Positions 1-4,281 of a stretch of 6,852 nucleotides of DNA are shown piece after piece. The DNA is from MAG-120531 sp029242825. Its GTDB lineage: Bacteria > Bacteroidota > Bacteroidia > Flavobacteriales > Flavobacteriaceae. Position 1 is the first letter of the stretch; every line of letters starts with the position of its first letter. Where the stretch lies: NCBI GenBank assembly GCA_029242825.1, contig JAQWTF010000012.1, positions 1 to 6,852 on the forward strand. Direction: 5' to 3'. The translations under genes and the position numbers were made by a program. The notes below the pieces were generated by a model. It ran no database searches and had not been told where the DNA came from. It saw nothing but the letters and a program-made list of their open reading frames with translations.

Positions 1-51
1 GGACGCCAGGTTTTCATCCTGGTAACAGGGGTTCGATTCCCCTACGGACTA
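1..51 (+). tRNA. tRNA-Glu (anticodon TTC), 3' part only
   Basis: This is the 3' two thirds of a glutamate tRNA; the acceptor 5' strand and most of the D arm lie before the window. The anticodon stem is CCAGG (6-10) with CCTGG (18-22), enclosing a 7-nt loop (11-17) with anticodon TTC at 13-15. The T arm is AGGGG/CCCCT around loop TTCGATT, followed by the 3' acceptor strand ACGGACT (44-50) and discriminator A at 51. The next bases are CAA, so the 3' CCA is not encoded and must be added by tRNA nucleotidyltransferase. No terminator is seen before rpsT, so the tRNA may be excised from a transcript that continues into rpsT. Confidence 0.96.
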
Positions 52-58
52 CAAAAGC

Positions 59-72
59 GAATGGTAACATTC
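59..72 (+). other. Small hairpin between tRNA-Glu and rpsT
   Basis: GAATG (59-63) pairs with CATTC (68-72) around GTAA (64-67), which as RNA is a GNRA-class tetraloop. No T-tract follows, so this is not a terminator. It lies 8 nt after the mature tRNA end and 22 nt before the rpsT start. It could be a processing or stability element in a tRNA-rpsT cotranscript, but a 5-bp stem can also arise by chance. Confidence 0.35.
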
Positions 73-94
73 ATAACAATTACAAATTAAAACT

Positions 95-346
95 ATGGCT
101 AATCACAAGTCTGCATTAAAGAGAATTAGAAGAAACGAGGCAGTGCGTTTACGTAACAAGTACCAGCACAAGACCATGCGTAATGCCCTTAAAAAATTGC
201 GTTTAGAAGAAGATAAAAAAGCAGCTTTAGAGATGCTTCCATCTGTGATCTCTATGATTGATAAGTTGGCAAAACGCAACATCATTCACTCTAACAAAGC
301 TTCTAACTTGAAGAGTAAATTAACCAAGCAAGTAGCGACTCTTTAA
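95..346 (+). CDS. rpsT: 30S ribosomal protein S20
   Basis: This is small-subunit ribosomal protein S20 (bS20), a helical primary binder of 16S rRNA that helps early 30S assembly. The 83-aa product has the usual family length. It opens with the characteristic MANHKSALKRIRRNE and is Lys/Arg-rich throughout (KTMRNALKKLR at 26-36, KRNIIHSNKASNLKSKL at 60-76), as expected for an rRNA-binding three-helix bundle. The ATG start sits directly at the conserved N-terminus and is preceded by an A-rich, Shine-Dalgarno-less leader typical of Bacteroidota. No TAnnTTTG promoter is visible in the 43-nt gap after tRNA-Glu, so cotranscription with the tRNA is inferred. Transcription ends at the hairpin at 377-411. 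Confidence 0.98.
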   Translation: MANHKSALKRIRRNEAVRLRNKYQHKTMRNALKKLRLEEDKKAALEMLPSVISMIDKLAKRNIIHSNKASNLKSKLTKQVATL

Positions 347-376
347 GTAGAGATTCTTACTCGTTTAACCTGATAC

Positions 377-411
377 GCCTGTGGTATTTTTCAATACCAC
401 AGGCTTTTTTT
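377..411 (+). terminator. Intrinsic terminator of rpsT
   Basis: A perfect 12-bp stem, GCCTGTGGTATT (377-388) with AATACCACAGGC (393-404), encloses a TTTC tetraloop and is followed directly by seven T (405-411). It lies 30 nt after the rpsT stop. There is no T-tract on the opposite strand, so it acts for rpsT only and not for the converging rho gene. Confidence 0.95.
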
Positions 412-450
412 GTGCCCTAATTAACAGCAGCGAATAGTGGCTAATGCCAC

Positions 451-485
451 AAAAAAAAACGCCGCGGATTTCTCCGCGGCGTTTT
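451..485 (-). terminator. Intrinsic terminator of rho
   Basis: Read on the minus strand, a 13-bp stem with the GC-rich core CGCCGCGGA/TCCGCGGCG (arms 473-485 and 456-468, loop 469-472) is followed by a run of T that corresponds to the nine A at 451-459 of the plus strand. It begins about 20 nt past the rho stop codon. On the plus strand only four T follow the stem, so it is oriented for rho. Expression of the Rho factor gene therefore ends at a Rho-independent site. Confidence 0.94.
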
Positions 486-505
486 AATACAATTATGAGG
501 AGTGA

Positions 506-2305
506 TTATTGATTCATAGTCAATAAGAATTCCTCATTGTTTTTCGTTTGCTTAAAGCGTTGCTCTATAAACTCCATGGCTTCCACAGGGTTCATATCTG
601 CAAGGTATTTACGCATAATCCACATGCGTTGTACGGTTTGTTCGTCTAATAAAAGATCGTCTCTACGCGTGCTAGAGGAAGTAAGGTCAATGGCTGGGAA
701 TATTCTTCTGTTAGAAATTTTTCTATCTAATTGCAGCTCCATGTTTCCAGTTCCTTTGAACTCTTCAAAAATGACCTCGTCCATTTTAGACCCTGTTTCT
801 GTAAGTGCAGTGGCTATAATGGTTAAAGAACCGCCGTTTTCAATGTTTCTTGCAGCTCCAAAGAATCTTTTTGGCTTGTGCAATGCGTTGGCGTCGACCC
901 CTCCACTCAATACCTTACCAGAGGCAGGTTGAACGGTGTTGTAGGCTCTAGCCAATCGGGTAATGGAATCTAAAAGAATGACCACGTCATGACCACATTC
1001 TACCAATCTCTTGGCTTTTTCCAAAACAATATTAGCGACTCTTACATGTTCTGTAGCTTCCTTGTCAAAAGTAGAGGCAATGACCTCCCCTTTTACATTT
1101 CGTTGCATGTCCGTAACCTCTTCTGGACGTTCGTCTATCAGAAGAATAAGTTGGTACACCTCAGGATGATTTGCTGCAATTCCGTTAGCAATGTCTTTAA
1201 GAAGCATAGTCTTACCTGTCTTAGGCTGGGCTACAATCATTCCTCTTTGACCTTTACCAATAGGGCAAAATAAATCAATAATTCGGTTAGATATATTACT
1301 CTGTCTTTCAGATAGTTTGAATTTTTCTTCAGGAAATAAAGGGGTTAAGTGCTCAAAAGCCACTCGGTCCCTGACGACTTGTGGGTCCTGACCATTAATT
1401 TTATTTACTTTAATAAGTGGGAAATACTTCTCTCCTTCTTTAGGAGGTCTCACTTCTCCCAATACGGTATCTCCTGGTTTTAATCCAAAAAGCCTAATCT
1501 GAGATTGGGACACATAAATATCATCTGGAGAAGATAGGTAGTTGTAATCAGAAGATCTCAAGAAACCATAACCATCTTGCATAATATCTAACACCCCTTC
1601 TGAGGCAATGATACTATCAAATTCGTAGTCTGGATCTTTGTATCTATTCTTTAATTCTTTGTCATAATTAAAGTTTTTCTCAGGACGGTTTTGATTCGGA
1701 TTTTTCCTGCTTTGTTGCTTGGGGGCGTGCTGTGGATGGTTCCTTTGCTCCGTAGATTTTTCAGTAGACCTTGTGTCTCTATTGTTTTGCTTATTTTCAG
1801 GCCTTCTATTAGGACGGTTGTTTTGTACCCTCCCGTTATTTTGTTCTTCTCCTTCTGGCGCCTTTTTGTTTGGAGTGCTCTCTGGTTTTGTTCTTTCCGG
1901 CCTAGTGGCAGATGCTGTTTTTCTAGTGGGAGTTTCTGTGTTATTGGCAGAAGGAGCGTCCGCTTCATTTCTAGTAGATGGGCTGTCTGCTTCTCTAGGC
2001 TTTCTAGGTCTTGGGTTAGGTTTTCTTCTAGCTTCCGATGCTTTTAAAGGAACATCTTCAGTAATTTCCTCAGTAATTTTACTCGCTTCTTCAGAGGAGT
2101 TTTTAGTACTAATTGCTTCTGATTTTCCCTCTAAAACTGGCGTTGCAGCAGCAACAACAGCTTTGGGATCGGTAGCCTGAAGATCTAAAATCTGATATAC
2201 TAAATCTAATTTTTTTAAAGTTTTAAACTTAGGAACCTTTAATCCTTTTGCAATTTCCTGAAGCTCTGGAAGCTTCATGGTTTTTAGTTTCGAAATTTCA
2301 AACAT
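506..2305 (-). CDS. rho: Transcription termination factor Rho, with large disordered insert
   Basis: Rho is the hexameric RNA-dependent ATPase/translocase that ends transcription of untranslated RNA. The 599-aa product has an N-terminal Rho_N (SAP-like) helical domain (about 3-45) and a charged low-complexity segment (about 48-232). The cold-shock-type RNA-binding domain follows (about 235-303), with GYGFLR at 245-250. The RecA-like motor has Walker A QPKTGKT (360-366), probable catalytic Glu392 in IDERPEE, Walker B ending at Asp446 (VVILLD), the PASGKVLSGGVDANAL loop (460-475) and probable arginine finger Arg547. The extra length over the 419-aa E. coli protein is almost entirely the low-complexity segment, which is common in Bacteroidota. 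The ATG lies directly at the conserved MFEISKLK start. The gene is monocistronic here: its own terminator follows and a divergent gene lies upstream. Confidence 0.98.
   Translation of the reverse strand: MFEISKLKTMKLPELQEIAKGLKVPKFKTLKKLDLVYQILDLQATDPKAVVAAATPVLEGKSEAISTKNSSEEASKITEEITEDVPLKASEARRKPNPRPRKPREADSPSTRNEADAPSANNTETPTRKTASATRPERTKPESTPNKKAPEGEEQNNGRVQNNRPNRRPENKQNNRDTRSTEKSTEQRNHPQHAPKQQSRKNPNQNRPEKNFNYDKELKNRYKDPDYEFDSIIASEGVLDIMQDGYGFLRSSDYNYLSSPDDIYVSQSQIRLFGLKPGDTVLGEVRPPKEGEKYFPLIKVNKINGQDPQVVRDRVAFEHLTPLFPEEKFKLSERQSNISNRIIDLFCPIGKGQRGMIVAQPKTGKTMLLKDIANGIAANHPEVYQLILLIDERPEEVTDMQRNVKGEVIASTFDKEATEHVRVANIVLEKAKRLVECGHDVVILLDSITRLARAYNTVQPASGKVLSGGVDANALHKPKRFFGAARNIENGGSLTIIATALTETGSKMDEVIFEEFKGTGNMELQLDRKISNRRIFPAIDLTSSSTRRDDLLLDEQTVQRMWIMRKYLADMNPVEAMEFIEQRFKQTKNNEEFLLTMNQ
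2058..2079 (-). repeat. Short tandem direct repeat inside rho
   Basis: TCAGTAATTT occurs at 2058-2067 and again at 2070-2079, a 12-bp period that keeps frame. In Rho it encodes the repeated ITEE/ITED at about residues 77-84, in the acidic start of the disordered segment. This looks like a small in-frame duplication in a weakly constrained region. No function is claimed. Confidence 0.5.
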
Positions 2306-2377
2306 TCAATGATATAAAATAGGTGGATACTTGAGATAAGTAATTTGTTGTAAATAACTTGAAAAATGGGAAAAAGA

Positions 2378-2394
2378 ACTTCCCTGGGGTAAGT
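2378..2394. other. Imperfect palindrome in the rho leader region
   Basis: The 17-bp sequence ACTTCCCTGGGGTAAGT is an odd-centred imperfect palindrome: ACTT/AAGT outer arms and CC/GG inner pairs, with one mismatched pair between them. The CCC at 2382-2384 can instead pair with GGG at 2368-2370 as part of GGAA-type arms (GGGAA 2368-2372, TTCCC 2380-2384). It could be an operator half-site pair or a small RNA fold in the rho 5' leader. Evidence is weak. Confidence 0.3.
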
Positions 2395-2452
2395 GTGATT
2401 TCCTCTTTTACAGAATCACCATACAATAATACAAATAAAAATTAATATTCTC

Positions 2453-2482
2453 TTTAAATCTTGAAAAAGACCGTTATTTTTG
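2453..2482 (+). promoter_or_regulatory. Predicted Bacteroidota-type promoter of the DUF4293 gene
   Basis: The -7 box TATTTTTG (2475-2482) matches the Bacteroidota consensus TAnnTTTG exactly. A TTTA at 2453-2456, one base from the -33 consensus TTTG, stands 18 nt upstream. Transcription would start near 2488, giving a leader of about 19 nt before the ATG at 2507. The assignment rests on the consensus and position only. Confidence 0.65.
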
Positions 2483-2506
2483 TGCCAGTAGAAGAAACCA
2501 ACACCT

Positions 2507-2917
2507 ATGATACAAAGAATACAATCACTTTATTTATTAATTGTAGCAGCAGCAAATTTATGCGCTATTTTTTTCGTTAATATCGTTGCTGAAGTGGAGG
2601 AAAATACTATCTTTACCTTAGCAAATGCTTTAAACAAAGGCACGTTCATTATATTTGCAACACTTACTTTCATAAGTGTTTTTTCCTATAAAAAGAGAAT
2701 TAATCAGTTTGTAATGAACCGATTAAACATCATATTAAACTTTTTTTTACTAGGATTTTTCGTTTACCGATGGCTAAATTTATCTGGAGAAAGTGTTCTT
2801 TCTGAGAAGGGTATTGGGATGTTTGTTCCTATTATTTCTATCGTTTTTTTATCTGTGGCCAATAAAGCCATTAAAAAGGACGAAGATCTCGTAAAATCTG
2901 TCGATCGTTTACGTTAA
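2507..2917 (+). CDS. DUF4293-family small integral membrane protein
   Basis: This is a 136-aa membrane protein of unknown function that I recognise as DUF4293-like, a family found in Bacteroidota. The recognisable parts are the N-terminus MIQRIQSLYLL and the charged tail KAIKKDEDLVKSVDRLR. Four hydrophobic segments are visible, at about 7-27, 44-60, 70-90 and 103-120. The basic loop YKKRIN (61-66) and the charged C-terminus suggest both ends are cytoplasmic. No catalytic motif or signal peptidase site is apparent. The gene is divergent from rho and convergent with the phosphoesterase gene, so it is probably a single-gene unit with its own promoter (2453-2482) and terminator (2946-2975). From memory, it often sits beside rho in flavobacteria, but nothing in the sequence shows a shared function. 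Confidence 0.85.
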   Translation: MIQRIQSLYLLIVAAANLCAIFFVNIVAEVEENTIFTLANALNKGTFIIFATLTFISVFSYKKRINQFVMNRLNIILNFFLLGFFVYRWLNLSGESVLSEKGIGMFVPIISIVFLSVANKAIKKDEDLVKSVDRLR

Positions 2918-2945
2918 ACCTAACATCTTAGTAGTATTAGTGCGT

Positions 2946-2975
2946 AAAACCCGGGCTTGTTACCCGGGTTTTTTT
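2946..2975 (+). terminator. Intrinsic terminator of the DUF4293 gene, overlapping the yfcE-like stop codon
   Basis: AAAACCCGGG (2946-2955) pairs with CCCGGGTTTT (2963-2972) around a 7-nt loop. The T-tract covers 2969-2975 on the plus strand. The last two T are also part of the minus-strand TAA stop (2974-2976) of the converging phosphoesterase gene. On the minus strand the same hairpin ends in only four T, so it may terminate that transcript too, less efficiently. No other terminator is available for the phosphoesterase gene. Confidence 0.9.
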
Positions 2976-3480
2976 ATGGCTTTTTTCCCCTCAAGCCCAA
3001 TTCAATGACTTCCAAATCTTTTAAAGAACCCTTGTCTATAGAAAATCGCAGCATGGTTCTCATTTGGTGAAAACCAGAAACGCCACAAGCTCCGGGATTG
3101 AGATGCATGCATTGTATGGATTTATCCCACTGTACTTTCAAGATATGAGAGTGACCAGCAATAAAAATTTGAGGAGGATTTTGCTTTATTTCTTCTCTAA
3201 TGCGTTGGTTGTATTTACCGGGGTAACCACCAATATGGGTGATCCAAACTTTCATACCCTCGCAGTCAAATTTTAAATCTAACGGAAAGCTACTTCTGGC
3301 TTTGTGATCGTCTATATTTCCATAAACTGCCTTGAGGGGTTTTAAATCAGCTATAGCATCTGTTACCGCTAAGTCTCCAATGTCCCCAGCGTGCCACACC
3401 TCGTCTGCTTCAGATACAAAATGTAATATTCTCTCGTCTATATGGGAATGGGTATCTGAAAGCAGTAAAATTTTTTTCAT
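2974..3480 (-). CDS. YfcE/MJ0936-family metallophosphoesterase
   Basis: This is a 168-aa calcineurin-like phosphoesterase of the compact YfcE type, a cytosolic two-metal phosphodiesterase family whose physiological substrates are mostly unknown. The full metal-binding set is present in order: Asp9 and His11 (SDTHSH), Asp33 (HAGD, 30-33), Asn55 (YGNID), His82 (THIGG), and His110 and His112 (GHSH, 109-112). The length is normal for the family and there is no signal peptide or membrane segment. The ATG sits at the conserved MKKILLLSDTH start. The gene is transcribed away from truA across a 57-bp gap containing promoters for both, and ends in the hairpin shared with the DUF4293 gene. Substrate cannot be inferred from the context. 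Confidence 0.93.
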   Translation of the reverse strand: MKKILLLSDTHSHIDERILHFVSEADEVWHAGDIGDLAVTDAIADLKPLKAVYGNIDDHKARSSFPLDLKFDCEGMKVWITHIGGYPGKYNQRIREEIKQNPPQIFIAGHSHILKVQWDKSIQCMHLNPGACGVSGFHQMRTMLRFSIDKGSLKDLEVIELGLRGKKP

Positions 3481-3507
3481 TTAAAGTAAATTCAAGTGGC
3501 TATACGG

Positions 3508-3515
3508 TATCTTTG
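3508..3515 (+). promoter_or_regulatory. Predicted -7 box of the truA-ABC exporter operon
   Basis: TATCTTTG matches the Bacteroidota -7 consensus TAnnTTTG exactly. No good TTTG -33 box is seen at the usual distance. Transcription would start near 3521, leaving a leader of about 17 nt before the TTG start at 3538, which supports that start. Only the -7 element is well supported. Confidence 0.6.
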
Positions 3516-3519
3516 CACA

Positions 3520-3527
3520 CAAAAGTA
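3520..3527 (-). promoter_or_regulatory. Predicted -7 box of the yfcE-like gene
   Basis: Read on the minus strand this is TACTTTTG, an exact TAnnTTTG match. Transcription would start near 3514, about 34 nt before the ATG at 3480. The -33 region would fall inside the start of truA and shows no clear TTTG. The box lies only 4 bp from the opposed truA -7 box. Confidence 0.5.
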
Positions 3528-3537
3528 AGAGATTGCA

Positions 3538-4281
3538 TTGAGATATTTTATACACTTTTCATATCTAGGAACACACTATCACGGTTGGCAAAAGCAGCCG
3601 AATGCCTCCAGTGTGCAAGAAAAATTGGAACATTCACTTTCAATGTTATTAGCTGTACCAGTAGAATTAATGGGTGCTGGGAGAACAGATGCTGGCGTAC
3701 ATGCCAAAAAAATGGTCGCCCATTTTGACACTGAAATAGATTTTGACCCACTAACTATTACAGACAGGCTGAACGCCTTTCTTCCAGAAGATATTTCAAT
3801 AGACCAAATAGTAGCCGTTACCCAAGATACCCATGCCCGTTTTACGGCAACCAGCAGGACTTATGAGTATATAGTGGTGAATCGCAAGGATCCCTTTCAA
3901 CATCATGGGGCCCATTATGTTTTTCATCCCATAGATATTCATGCAATGAATACCGCGGCTCAGATGCTATTGGGGGAAAAAGATTTTGAGTGCTTTTCAA
4001 AGTCCAATTCAGATGTGCATACGTACATTTGTGACATATCCCACGCAAAGTGGGTAGCCACAAAAGATCAATTGGTTTTCACCATTACCGCCAACAGATT
4101 TTTGCGAAATATGGTTCGCGCAGTTGTGGGGACTCTTTTAGAAATTGGTACAGGCAAGCGCCCAGTGACAGATATTCCAACACTTCTAGCCTCCAAGTCA
4201 AGGAGTAATGCAGGACCATCTGTTCCAGCGAAAGGCTTATATTTAACCCAAATAAATTATCCAGAAAACATTTATGTCTGA
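3538..4281 (+). CDS. truA: tRNA pseudouridine(38-40) synthase TruA
   Basis: TruA converts uridines 38-40 in the anticodon arm of many tRNAs to pseudouridine. The 247-aa product has normal length and the family motifs. Catalytic Asp51 lies in GAGRTDAGVHA (46-56); HARFTATSRTYEY (99-111), FLRNMVRAVVGTLLEIG (188-204) and GPSVPAKGLYL (226-236) follow in order. The start is TTG: MRYFIHFSYLGTHYHGWQ matches the conserved N-terminus, there is no in-frame ATG nearby, and an in-frame TAA at 3526-3528 closes the frame upstream. The only other candidate is ATT at 3532. The gene's last 8 bases overlap the start of the exporter gene, so the two are probably translationally coupled. Confidence 0.97.
   Translation: MRYFIHFSYLGTHYHGWQKQPNASSVQEKLEHSLSMLLAVPVELMGAGRTDAGVHAKKMVAHFDTEIDFDPLTITDRLNAFLPEDISIDQIVAVTQDTHARFTATSRTYEYIVVNRKDPFQHHGAHYVFHPIDIHAMNTAAQMLLGEKDFECFSKSNSDVHTYICDISHAKWVATKDQLVFTITANRFLRNMVRAVVGTLLEIGTGKRPVTDIPTLLASKSRSNAGPSVPAKGLYLTQINYPENIYV

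Larger units (their letters stand above)
2306..2506. promoter_or_regulatory. Divergent rho / DUF4293 intergenic region
   Basis: This 201-bp AT-rich gap separates two divergent genes and must hold the promoters of both. A good candidate for the plus-strand gene lies at 2453-2482. For rho I find no exact TAnnTTTG box on the minus strand, only one-mismatch versions such as TATTATTG (2431-2424), which would imply a leader of over 100 nt. The rho-proximal half holds a GC-rich island in AT-rich DNA, around 2368-2394, containing overlapping inverted repeats. I see no ORF or RNA gene here. Confidence 0.6.

Noticed and set aside
103..285. 60-codon minus-strand frame opposite rpsT
   Set aside because: It is a shadow of a strongly conserved ribosomal protein gene, with no supporting signal.
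437..450. GTGGC/GCCAC hairpin followed by an A-tract as a plus-strand terminator
   Set aside because: On the plus strand it is followed by A, not T, and the strong rpsT terminator already lies upstream.
537..1273. Plus-strand open frames of 131 and 94 codons opposite the Rho motor domain
   Set aside because: They are antisense to highly conserved Rho codons, and the proteins show no recognisable motifs.
1651..1968. 105-codon minus-strand frame inside rho in another frame
   Set aside because: It is a frame shadow of the low-complexity segment; rho itself is intact and full length across it, so it does not indicate a frameshift.
1691..2180. Two long plus-strand open frames (118 and 153 codons) opposite the rho insert
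   Set aside because: They lie antisense to the low-complexity part of Rho, where codon composition on the other strand removes stops. The products are Ser/Leu/Phe/Val-rich with no family resemblance, and no promoter is seen.
3064..3276. 70-codon plus-strand frame opposite the metallophosphoesterase gene
   Set aside because: The minus-strand gene has all its metal ligands and fills the region; the plus-strand product resembles nothing known.
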